A stretch of 64,000 nucleotides of DNA from Tilletia caries (lineage: Eukaryota > Basidiomycota > Exobasidiomycetes > Tilletiales > Tilletiaceae), in assembly GCA_032718865.1 (NCBI GenBank), contig JALUTQ010000041.1, forward strand, positions 1,674,001 to 1,738,000, read 5' to 3'. A program made the translations under genes and the position numbers. The notes below the pieces were generated by a model that worked only from the letters and a program-made list of their open reading frames with translations, searched no databases and had not been told where the DNA came from. Positions 55,026 through 64,000 of this stretch are shown here, piece by piece. How positions within the stretch are numbered: the first letter of the stretch is position 1; the number at the start of each line of letters is the position of its first letter.

Positions 55026-55647
55026 TGTCAGGGATAGCAAAGGGAAGCCTGTGGAAGGAGGAAGAAAGTGTAAACGAGGAGAAGACGAGGAAGACGAGGA
55101 GTAGTGAAGTGAGGTAGTCCAGGCTTAGATTGATCAGTGAAGAGAAGTAATAGAACACAGAGGGAAATGGACCTCTTATATACACGTTTGAGCTATGGGT
55201 GTACGAAGGGCTGTGAACGGAGAAGGTGGGAAGTCAGGAGTACGCGTAGGAGGGGAGCAGGGGCGAAGCGGGAAGAGGAGAGGCGGGAGACGAGTGGAAG
55301 AGATGGCGAGACTGGGCGAAGAGGGCGAGACTGGTGATAGGGCGGAAGCGGAGTGCCAAAAGGGACTGAAGCGGAGATGGCAGTGTGGTGATGAGACTGG
55401 GACCGGGTTGGATGATGGTCGCAGTCGAAGAGACGAGAATCAGGAGAGCGCGAGAGAGAGGGAGAAGCAGAAGGGGAAGCAGGGAAGATGGAAGCGGAGA
55501 AAGCAGAGAAGGTGGAAGCGGAGATGGAGGCGAGGATTATGGTGTTGGTTGTCGGAAGGTGAATGTTGAGGATGTTCTGGTTGAAGGTGTTGGTTCCATC
55601 GTGGTGACTTGTCGAGGCCGAGATGGTTCCAGGCTGTGATCCTCACA
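55026..55647 (-). repeat. 5' LTR (622 bp) of the chromovirus
   Basis: Same length as the left LTR; followed by GTAGG. TATA-like TATATAAG at 55175-55182 (minus). Confidence 0.95.
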
Positions 55648-55652
55648 GTAGG

Positions 55653-55893
55653 CTCATGAGTTTTCCTGAGGGCTTAGGGCATAAATGGGAGCCACTAGGA
55701 GGGTTCCCCTCTGAGGCCCTCCCGAGTGTGGATCCAGGGGGACTCAGGAAGGTTGCTTACATAAGCCCCGATCCCAAGGGGCTAAAATCAAATTTCAAAA
55801 AATAAAAATTCCCGTCGCGGGGTTGGATCCCACGACCTGTCACCGCACCCACTTCCATACCCACACACTACCACCTATGCTATCAGCAATTGA
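55653..55893 (-). repeat. tRNA-like SINE candidate
   Basis: Minus strand: A-box-like TAGCATAGGTGG (within 55866-55887), then about 45 nt later an arm GTCGTGGG/CCCCGCGAC around ATCCAA in the position of the B box, then a run of T (55796-55810) like a Pol III terminator. About 150 nt of body follow to the chromovirus border. No clean tRNA fold or acceptor stem is present, so it is a SINE or tRNA relic rather than a working tRNA. Confidence 0.35.
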
Positions 55894-56666
55894 TACAGAA
55901 ATCATCCCATTTGTTACAATATATAGCAAAACTCATTTTCGTTACCCACGATAAAGGGCATTCTATCGCGCTGAGCTGGTGCAGTGGATGAAGATTTGAC
56001 GACGGCGCGCAACGGCACTGTTTTACTATGCACAGTTAAGAAGGTATGAAATTTACTGCTAGCCACTCATGAGTTTGAGACTCCAGTGTGACTCCTAGGC
56101 CTCGTTTCCCTAGGTCTCTGGGGCGTTTTTCTGTAGTCCTCTTAGGGCCTTGCGGCTCTAACATCTCGGGAGTCCCCGACTTCATTTGGCGGTGTACGCT
56201 CGATTCATTTCTCTCTTTGCCCAAATTCCGCCCGCCCTTTGATGGTGAATGGCTCATTTCAACTCGCAGTGGTGCTCCACTTTCGAGCGTCACGTGACTG
56301 CTGCAATTCCTGCACCCGCGGGTGCAGGATCGTCGCGTGGAGAGTGCTCCTGTTATGAGTTTTTGGATAGATATGATTACGCGATTACGTCTGCTGCTGT
56401 CCCACCCATCCATCATCCCCTTCCAGCCGGATAGAATCGGGACTCAGTCGACCAGACCGATCAGGTCACCTAACATACACGTGTATCTCTGATCCACGTT
56501 TCGTTCTAGGTCTCTCTCACTGATACAACTGCGCAACTCACGCAACTAAGCCGAGGATCCAAAAACGCTTTCCGTTTCTTTTGGGGCCTGCTTGGCTCAG
56601 CACATGTTGAGCACACGCCGGATCACTTGCCCGTCTGACTGGACGACGGTCAAGGCACGCATTGGA
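55894..56666. other. Intergenic stretch upstream of the DUF427 gene
   Basis: No protein, hairpin array or element end recognised. CTCATGAGT words occur at 56069 and in the SINE candidate tail. Confidence 0.45.
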
Positions 56667-57693
56667 ATGAGCAGGAAAGCCATGACTCGAGCCCTGGAAA
56701 ACGTTGAGTATGAGATGGACCGCGGCGTTGGATGAGAAGGAGGAGCTGATCCCTTTCTCCGCTCCCCAGGTCTGGTCATACCCGCGCCCTCCAGCTCTGG
56801 AGAAAGTGCCATACAATCTCAAGGTCGTCTGGAACCCGCCTCCTCAGAGTGGCGCGCCGGCTGTTACCATCGCCGACTCGAACCATGCATGGGCTGTGAA
56901 GGAGACGAGCCACCCGCCGACTTACTACGTACGTTCGGTTCCTATCACAGGATGCGATATGTTAGCTGAGCAAGGCCCATGCTTATGCTCACCGGTATCT
57001 GTCAATTGTCTCGGACAGTTCCCTCCGAACGACGTCAACAGAGAATTCCTCCGTGAAAGTCGAGCTCGTCACACGATGTGCGAGTGGAAAGGGTGAGGAG
57101 GCCTCTTTGATTATTTTTCTTAATCCCTTCCGCTCTCCAATGAAGGATCACTATCCGCTGACAAGCCCAAACAACCTCCCTTTTGAATTCTCGCGAAACT
57201 CCCCCAATGGAAAGCGTCGCCCACTACTGGGACCTCATCGCCCCCGAAGAACTAGCCCAGAAAGCCGACCGAGCCGAACCGGCCGTGAAGGCTCGGATCT
57301 GGAGCTACCCAAGCCCAACGCCACTGGCACGGGACCTCAAGGACCATCTGTGCTTCTACCCCTCGTCGCAGACGGATGCTGCGACGGTGGGCTCGTGGGA
57401 GTGCTTTGCGGACGGGGAGAAGGTCGTCGCGCAGGAGGGTGACTTTTATGGAGGTTCGTTGTTTGGTTTGATGGCAGGGCGTCTCCCCTGTCGTATCTTT
57501 TGTTGCGCCTTTTTCTGACGATATCTGCGTTTCTACCTTTGACTCCAGGCTGGGTAACGTCTTGGATCAGCGGAGGAAAGAAGGGGATGAAAGGAGGTAC
57601 GTCCGCTTCGACCAGGATACTTCACGTTTCGGTAAGCTCACACGTCCTTCTGATATTCTCATTCTTTCAGGTCCAGGAACGTGGGGATGGTGA
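56667..57693 (+). CDS. DUF427 domain protein
   Basis: Two-part DUF427 protein, biochemical role unknown. Six exons join in phase: 56667-56702, 56770-56928, 57019-57092, 57215-57453, 57549-57596 and 57671-57693 (192 aa). Family blocks appear in order: VWSYPRPPALEKVPYNLKV, TSHPPTYY, RHTMCEWKG, AHYWDL, IWSYPSPTP, DHLCFYPS, GDFYGGWVTSWI, and the end GGPGTWGW, which is the usual C-terminus. All introns have GT donors and AG acceptors, 67-122 nt. The start MSRKAMTRALEN is preferred because it splices directly onto the conserved first block. An ATG at 56710 read without the first intron is the alternative. Confidence 0.88.
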
Positions 57694-57920
57694 ACGGATC
57701 GCGCCCCCGGACTACCTAGCTTGTCAAAGTGCGGCCGTTCTTTCTCTTGGTTGCAATAATCTCAGATTACGCGTCCATTTCGGCACACTGGTATCGCATT
57801 GGAGGGAAAAAAGGGCTACATACAGTTTATGTTCCTGCTCGTGTATACATAAGGGTGAGAATCTAGAAAGTCGATGCGCAAACAACGGAAGCCGAGTCAA
57901 GCCAGTCCCGCCTCGAAACC

Positions 57921-59494
57921 TTAAGTCCGCCGGGATGTCTCCCCAGCCACGCTCTTGCTCCTCTTAACCGCGCCAGCGTCCGCCTTCTGACCCGTCTTCG
58001 TCTTCGAAGATCCCCCGATCATCCCCCAGCCCGCAGTAGCAAACTTCCCCTTCGACGACGAGCCCGCCGACGAAGCGGGCTTGGCCCCCTCCCCACCACC
58101 ACTCAGGAACGCGTGCGACCGGTTCAAGACCTGGGCAGCGGCGATCTTGCCAAACTCGGGTGAGGTCGCTGACTCGACAGCCTGGCGGGCTTTTTGGGTC
58201 CAGTGCGGGTTCTCCATCGCCTCGCCTCCGACCACCTTGAGAGGCGCCTTCTTGGGAGTCGCAGCGGACGATGCGGGTGTAGGTGCGGATATGGGCGTTG
58301 CCGAGGGCTGTGTCGCCGCCGGAGACGCGTCCTTCTCCTGAGCGGAAGTAGCTTGAGATACTCCGGTCTCCGGTGTCTTCGATTTGGTGTCGCTGAGAAT
58401 GAGAGGGGACTGCTTGGGCTCCACGTAGACGGGAGGGGAGGCAGGAAGGGGTGTGCTCATGGCAAGCTGCTGCACTTTGGCACCGTCCTGTGCCACGAGA
58501 TCCTCAATGGCCGCTGGCAAGTCGCCTCCCTTTCTCCGAAGGGCATCGTGAGCTTCCAGAGACGAGAAGCCCATCTGCAACAAGGCACTCAAAGGTTCCG
58601 ACTCGTCCGATGTAGCCTCAGCGGCCGGAGGAACCGTGTAATCCTTGAGTGTCGGGCTAGCATCAGAGACAACAGGAGGCGCGTGCTCGCCTTCTTTGGC
58701 AGCATGCTTTGCTGTTGTGGCACTCTGCTTCGATCCCGGCCTGAATCGGGAGTACATCGTCGCACCGCGTTGGAGGGCGTCGTCCGTCATCTCGCTAATG
58801 GAAGCACTCCATTCTGCAAGTTTTCCCTTGGCCGTTCCGGCTTCGGCGGTCTGAACCCCAGCGCCTTTCTTGCCGGCGTCCGAGTCTGAGTCTGAATCTG
58901 AACCTGAGTGTGAAGCCGTAGCGGCGGCGGCGTCTGCGGCAGCTGCGAGCTCTGCTTGGTCAGGAGTACTCTTGGTCCGCCGCAAGTCTGGCTTAGGGCC
59001 GTTGGCATCTTGTGGATCGGCAGTTTGGGCCACGGCTGCTGCTGCTGCCAGTTGAGCCTGTTCTCCGGCCTTAAGGAGCTCTTGTTGCGACTTTCCCTTG
59101 GCGAGCGTCTTGCCGTGTTCCTCGACGATTGTGAAGGGCACTACCGTATCGGCCTCGATGACCAGGAGGCCATCGACTTCGGTTGGGTGTGGTCCACCCT
59201 CAATACGAAGGGTACGGTCGCGATTAAGGAACCAGCCGGGCGAGCTGGAGAAGAGAAAAAGAAAAAAAAGGGAAGGAAGAAAGACGTGAGATTGAAAATG
59301 CGAGGGATGCTGGAACGCTGGTGCACTCACCTGACGACGCTTCCGGCCACAAGTCCCTGCAAGATTTTCATGGACTCCGCCACCTGCTTCTTCTCCTCCT
59401 TCTTACTGAGCTTTTCCTCCTTTGAGCTCCAGCATGCTCCCTCCGATTCCGACGACGTTCCCGACGCGAGCAATTTGCTGAGAGCGACGGGCAT
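57921..59494 (-). CDS. UBA-domain protein of unknown function
   Basis: Two exons, 59494-59331 and 59244-57921, join in phase across an 86-nt intron (GTGAGT to TCCAG) to 495 aa. The N-terminal ~110 residues are well ordered (MPVALSKLLASG, SMKILQGLVAGSVV, GWFLNRDRTLRIEGG, VVPFTIVEEHGK) but match no family I can name. A Ser/Asp-rich segment follows. A UBA-like domain lies at about 270-310 (LLQMGFSSLEAHDALRRKGG, then AIEDLVAQ), suggesting ubiquitin binding. The C-terminal third is Ser/Pro/Ala-rich and basic. It converges with the DUF427 gene, with 227 bp between stops. Confidence 0.75.
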
Positions 59495-59585
59495 ACTTGT
59501 TTTTCTGATCGCGGGTACTTTACTTCGGTCAGTGGTGGACGGAGGAGCAGCGCATGGTTGGGATCATCACTTTCACAACCAGACT

Positions 59586-59619
59586 CAGCATCAGCATCAG
59601 CATCAGCATCAGCATCAGC
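59586..59619. repeat. CAGCAT hexamer repeat
   Basis: Over five CAGCAT units about 90 bp upstream of the UBA gene start. Confidence 0.9.
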
Positions 59620-59834
59620 TACATCATCATCCCCTTCCGACATTGGTACTGCAACACGAACCTCCAAGCTCCTGTGTCTGGGTCAGGTCGGCATAGGAGG
59701 GCCAGCCGGCGCATCCCGGCGTGGCAACGGTCCATCACCTGGATTCCGTTCCGGCGGACATAGGCAGGAGAAGGACAGCACCACACTCGTTTATAAGTCA
59801 AGCATCAGGAGAACAGGATACTCGAGGTGGGAGA

Positions 59835-59952
59835 GTTATGAGGCGGCCTCTGGGCGTGGTCTATGGGTCTTGTCTGTCTCTCTCTTGCAGTGGTCGGTTG
59901 TGAAGTCTCTGCAAGTCTCCTTTCCTCACAGAAGGTCACATTCTCACAACTG
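59835..59952. repeat. Dispersed repeat copy B (about 118 bp)
   Basis: Partner of 37528-37645 with few differences. Its right end abuts the mtr3 fragment. Confidence 0.85.
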
Positions 59953-59957
59953 ACCAG

Positions 59958-60012
59958 CACGCACGGCCAGGCAAGGTGAGCAATAATCCCACAGACTACA
60001 CAGTCCTTCCTG
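59958..60012 (+). pseudogene. mtr3 fragment
   Basis: Matches the end of mtr3 exon 2 and the start of intron 2 (34841-34900): GGCCAGGCAAG then GTGAGCA, with related sequence for about 50 bp. It lies 387 bp beyond the 3' end of the NT-C2 gene, in convergent orientation. Confidence 0.55.
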
Positions 60013-60398
60013 CTTGAATAACGTATTGGAGATTGGAGAGGGGAAAAAAAAAAGGTGATATGATACATGACTTGAAAATAGGTCAAGGACGGGGAACAGC
60101 GAAGTAGCGGAGGTAGCGTGACGCGGAGTGAAGCGGGATTAACGGGGAGGTCCACAGAAAAGTAAGGCATTATCCTAAAACGATAGGATAGGAAAGACGA
60201 CCAGGAGGGTGGGCGTGTGGGTAGTAGTGTAGAAAGAAGGTCGAGGTCGTCATGATCTGAGACCGATCGTGGCCCTGCGATGAAGCCGTGTAGAGTATAA
60301 GGTGCAGGGCCGAATGGTTGCGAATTCGAAGTTTGGAGGAAGGCCCCTCCCCCTTTCTTGGTTCCATAAGTTGGAGAGTTTTGGACGACCTTGACCGT

Positions 60399-63300
60399 CT
60401 ATACCCCTAGCACGGTGTGCATATCCCTGTCCGTCATCATCGACTGCCGCGCATCTTCATAACACCTCTCTTCGTCATCATCGTCGTCATCATCATTATC
60501 ATCGGTCCTGTCATCCTGATCATCAAAGTCGTCGTCGTCACATTCGGAGGAGGCAACCGAGGCCGACCCGGAGCTCGAGCCGGAGGTGGAAAAGTGCGTA
60601 GCGGGCACGGCCAGCTTGCCGGGTTTGTTCTTGCTGTGTGGACGACAGAGTGGGTCGGAAGCAGCCAGATCGTCCGCCAGCCCAGCTGGCGTATTGAGCA
60701 GGACGGACTCCGAGGCGAGCGATATCAGATTGGGCGCCGCTCCCGAACGAGGCGAACCGAGCACGTCCTCAGGCGGGGATGACACCTTCGGATCGATCCT
60801 GAAGATCGCCATCGAACCCGGCAGCGAGCCTGCCCCGCGAACCTTGGGCGGAATACCCTGTTGGACCACCATCTTGAACGGATCCGACGGGTCTGCCGAG
60901 GCTAAGGCCGAGGTCGAGAGTAGCGTCGCTGGCCAGTTCGAACGGGTGTATACGCCTTGGTCGAGATTGGGGACGTCCAAGTCGGCCCGCCAGCCTGCCC
61001 CGCGCCATTTACTCTTGTCCGCACCGGCCAAAGGCCACTTGGACTTCTTCCCCGGTTGCGGCGAGCCGCCCGGTCCCTGTTGTTGTTGTTGTTGTTTCGA
61101 TCCTTTGTTCGATTTAGGGCTACTCTGAGATGCCAGCACGGTGGCGGTGGCGACAGCCGCAGCGGCCGTCGCATCCATCTCGTTCTGTTCCAAGCTAGCA
61201 GGAAAAGGAAGCTCAGAGACGGGCGACTCAGGCGTGTGCACCGGCGCAGCATGTCCCGAACTCGAAGTTGACGTCCGAACAACGATGGGCGGATTTAGAG
61301 CTAAGCCGTCCAGGTTGGGCCGGGAGGACGTTTCCGTGCCAGGGACGCGAGACGAGGTAGGCACGATGTCCAGCGAAGGGCGGGCCGAGACTTCTACAGA
61401 GCCCGGAATCGAGCCTGACAGGCTCTCGGTGGACGTCGGGCTGATCGGAGCTGGGACCGGGGGCAGATGACCCGAAGGTGCCGTCGGAGCGAACCGGATC
61501 GACGGACCCTTGGTCGACGTCGGCCGACCGCCGGGGACAAGGACAGAAAGGTCACCCGTGCTTCTGTTAAAAGTGCTCCTTGCCGCAGAGAGCAGACCCG
61601 GGGCGAGCTGCGGACCGGTCTGGCGGGTGATCACGGCCGTCGGGTCCTTCCGCTTGCTACTACTGCTGTGCGAGTTCTGCCGCTTCATCAGGACAGAGGC
61701 GAGGCCTTTGGTGCTCATGATGGAACGCATGGTGTTCGTCGAAGTCGCGGACGAGGTCCGGGCATGTCCCTTCTTAAAAGTAGAGGAGGATGAAGAGGAG
61801 GAAGCCGGCTTTTCATCCTTGACGATGGAGGCAGCACTGTTCCTCCGCCGCCGGTCGCCCGGTTCCGACGTAACACTGAGATCCGCCAGAGTAGTCCCGC
61901 TATCTGTGCGCTTCATCGAACTTCTGAGCACCGGCGACCGATCCGCAAATTCACCAACCGTCGAAAGCGTCTGAACACTCCGGGAACTGATACTAGCTCC
62001 ATCGTCTCCTCCACCGCCACGAACGGAGATCTGCATCGAGGGCCGTTCGCTCCCGCCCGTGCTCCGACTGCTATAACTCGACGAGCTTGGCCGACGTGCG
62101 AGGCCCGGAGGCAAGTTCGAACCCAAACTCCGGTTGTCAAAGCTGGTGCGGGCCGAGGACTCGCCCGAGCGCTGCGGCTGGGCGCCGGTGGCGACCTGCA
62201 GATATTCGACCGCATCCGCTTGTTTCTCCCCTGGGTCTGGCGAAGGGGGCGGTAATAAGACGACATGCTTTGGCTCCGGGCGGAAGAGGTCCCGCACGAT
62301 CTCGTCCGGCGAGAGCTCGGTGCCCTCGCCAATGCCGATCTCCTTCCGCTCGGCTGTGAGGCGCTGCTTGGCCTTCTGTTCCCTGGCGGCCTGTGGGTTC
62401 TTCAAGTTGGAAGAGGGGATGCGAGAATGGCCTGAGACGTTACGGGAACCGCTGAAACTGAAGGGGTAGTTCGGGCCTGAACGGAGAGCTTTGGATGCTC
62501 GGGAGGGTACGCCTAGGGCCGCATATTCGGCCGAGCTACCTGCTAGATTGACACTGCGTGCACTGCGAGTATCTAAGGAGCTTACGCTGGAACTTGCTCG
62601 TTCGCGGTAAGGTTCTCCTCCGATCGAGTGTGCATATCCCTTGGTGACAGTGCTGTTGTTGTATTGGACTGTGGAATCTACGCTGGAGTCGCCTGATGAT
62701 CCTTTGGACTGGACTGCCTCGACCTCCTTGCGGTCCTTGGTGTCGCGGGCTAAGACAGTCCCCGAGCCTGAAGAATGATCGTCGCGGGCGGAGGACATGA
62801 ACGGCAAGAGAGGGTAATCGGAGAGGCTCTGATCGGAGGAAGCGATGATGATGCCATCTTTGAGAGTAGGGACTATGTATTCTCGCGAGCCGCCGACGTG
62901 AACGATTTCTACTGTGATTTTGAGGGACGCATTGGTGCGACTCTCGCTGAGGAGGAAGCGGCGTGTCTCGGAGCGGAAGAGGGTTTGCTTCGGATCGATT
63001 TCGCGGTGATGATGATGATTTGAGTGGTGATGATGGTGATGGTGAGAGAGGTGGTGGTGGTGATGATGGTGATGATCGTAGTGGTGCTGATTGGCCTGAG
63101 CTGGACTCGAGTATGGTGCGAACTCGGCGAGATTCAGGTTCACGTATCCAAGGTCGGGAGGTGCCATGGTATGTGAGGTTTTCGAGTCGGTGTTGACTTG
63201 CTAAGGGGACAAAGGAACGAGAGGACAAAGGGCACAGGAAGGAGAGGACAAAGGGAGGGGTTAGGGGGGGGGGGGGATACATCAGACCGCAACCTGGGAG

Positions 63301-64000
63301 GAGAGTGAAGAAAGGGGAGGGGGAATAGCTCACCTGTTTTACAGTCAGCTTGACTTCGCATCTCCCAAGTTTCCCCCACATCTCTTCGTGTCGGTCATGA
63401 TCGTGGTGGGAATCGAGTGCCGTGCCTGATATGCTTCCCTTGAGACTGCGAGAGTCGTCCGCTCGATCGCGATAGGATGTGGAGCCGAGGGAGCTGCTGG
63501 CTACTGCTAGATTTGCGCTCTTGCTATTTGCGTGGTTGCCGCTTGAGTTGGTGGGTGCCCGTTCGACATTCATCTTGAGACCGACTTCGACGCGACGCTG
63601 CCATCGGACGGTATGGTCTTTGACTGTGATGGACTCTGTGAAGCCGCGCGCTTCTGGACGTGGCTGATGCCATGCAACCCGACTGCGTTTACTCGGCTGC
63701 TGCTGTGTCTGTTGCTGATGATGTCGTGGGTGTTTCTCCTGTCGCGGCGGCTGTTCCCCTTGTTGTGGCCGACTTTGCTTCTCCTCTTGTGAGAGTTGTT
63801 GTGAGGACGCTGTTGAGAAGTTGGAGGTGGAGGTTGTTGCTGATGCTGACAGATCGACTGCGCTTGCGTTGACACTTGTGACCTGGGACTGATCCGCCGA
63901 GGCCGGGTGTGAGGACGGGGCCGAGGTGGCCCCTGACTTGTTCTTAGCAGTAGCAGGCGAGGTGGCAGTGGCAGTGGTAGTGGTAGTGGTGGTACTGCTG
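60399..64000 (-). CDS. NT-C2 (EEIG1/EHBP1-type) domain protein, 5' end outside the window
   Basis: Large, mostly disordered fungal protein with an N-terminal C2-like domain. Exons seen: from beyond 64000 to 63334, then 63200-60399, joined in phase across a 133-nt intron (GTGAGC to TTAG). NT-C2 blocks: GFTESITVKDHTVRW, RCEVKLTV, then LGYVNLNLAEFAPYSS, RRFLLSESRTNASLKITVEI. A long His-rich insertion sits between the last two. The remaining ~800 residues are Ser-rich, with a Gln run and an acidic Asp-rich tail. Such proteins link membranes to the cytoskeleton in animals; in fungi the role is poorly known. A window-edge Gln/Ser-rich frame is open to 64000. Related debris is at 35665-35740. Confidence 0.8.

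Larger units (their letters stand above)
48736..55652 (-). mobile_element. Chromodomain Ty3/Gypsy retrotransposon (chromovirus)
   Basis: Element 48741-55647 with 622-bp LTRs (about five differences by eye) and GTAGG target duplications at 48736-48740 and 55648-55652. On the minus strand gag and pol overlap in -1 register, with a GGGAAAC heptamer five codons before the gag stop. Pol order is protease, RT, RNase H, integrase, chromodomain. The spacer between 5' LTR and gag ATG is only 21 nt and has no TGG tRNA-binding start. As assembled, pol is broken by a frame change in the integrase, and the RT motif reads YLED. Confidence 0.93.

Noticed and set aside
55805..55893. Functional tRNA gene
   Set aside because: A box is good but the B box is degenerate and no acceptor stem or anticodon arm forms; kept only as a SINE candidate.

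Overview
The window looks like nuclear DNA of a filamentous or yeast-like fungus, most probably a basidiomycete. Genes are split by many short introns (about 49-133 nt) with GTGAGT/GTAAGT donors and CTGAC/CTAAC branch points. The host-type proteins (a DUF427 protein, an exosome RNase-PH subunit, an NT-C2 domain protein, a protein O-mannosyltransferase remnant) are fungal-like. The mobile elements (Cryptons with a GCR1_C domain, a DIRS-class element, chromodomain and other Ty3/Gypsy elements, hAT) are typical of fungi. I cannot name the genus. There are no bacterial operons, rRNA genes, CRISPR arrays or convincing functional tRNA genes.

Layout. (1) 464-4148, minus: Crypton-1, a tyrosine-recombinase DNA transposon gene whose six exons join in one frame to 946 codons. 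(2) 5744-16488, minus: Crypton-2, a decayed relative, split inside its second exon by a Ty3/Gypsy-like LTR element at 9180-15973 (GTTAC target duplication; LTRs of 297 and 296 bp differing by one base). The pol gene of that element has a split RNase H: the first strand precedes the integrase and the rest follows it. (3) 19186-24801, minus: a DIRS-class tyrosine-recombinase retrotransposon (gag, RT-RNase H with an intron, YR with a frame break). (4) 27284-32575: two hAT elements head to head, forming a near-perfect palindrome of about 5.3 kb with a 42-bp loop; each has its own 8-bp target duplication, and a scar shows that one arm was rewritten from the other. (5) 32955-37255: host-type genes, namely a seven-helix membrane protein, an mtr3-like exosome gene with a short N-terminus, and a protein ending in a Gly/Ala-rich hydrophobic stretch. 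(6) 37256-43057: mostly unrecognised DNA with a decayed O-mannosyltransferase fragment. (7) 43058-46766, plus: Crypton-3, same exon plan, frameshifted. (8) 48741-55647, minus: a chromodomain Ty3/Gypsy element with 622-bp LTRs, a GTAGG target duplication, a GGGAAAC frameshift heptamer at the gag-pol junction and a possible self-priming site. (9) 55650-64000: a tRNA-like SINE candidate, a six-exon DUF427 gene, a UBA-domain gene, and an NT-C2 gene running off the right edge.

About two thirds of the window is mobile DNA, much of it encoding tyrosine recombinases (three Cryptons and the DIRS element). The host-type genes do not form a pathway. The mtr3 gene at 34.5 kb is followed by a scrap of NT-C2 gene, and the NT-C2 gene at 60-64 kb is bordered by a scrap of mtr3, which suggests a duplicated convergent gene pair followed by reciprocal loss.

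All exon joins are inferred from splice signals and reading frame. Several frame breaks sit in homopolymer runs and could be sequencing errors.
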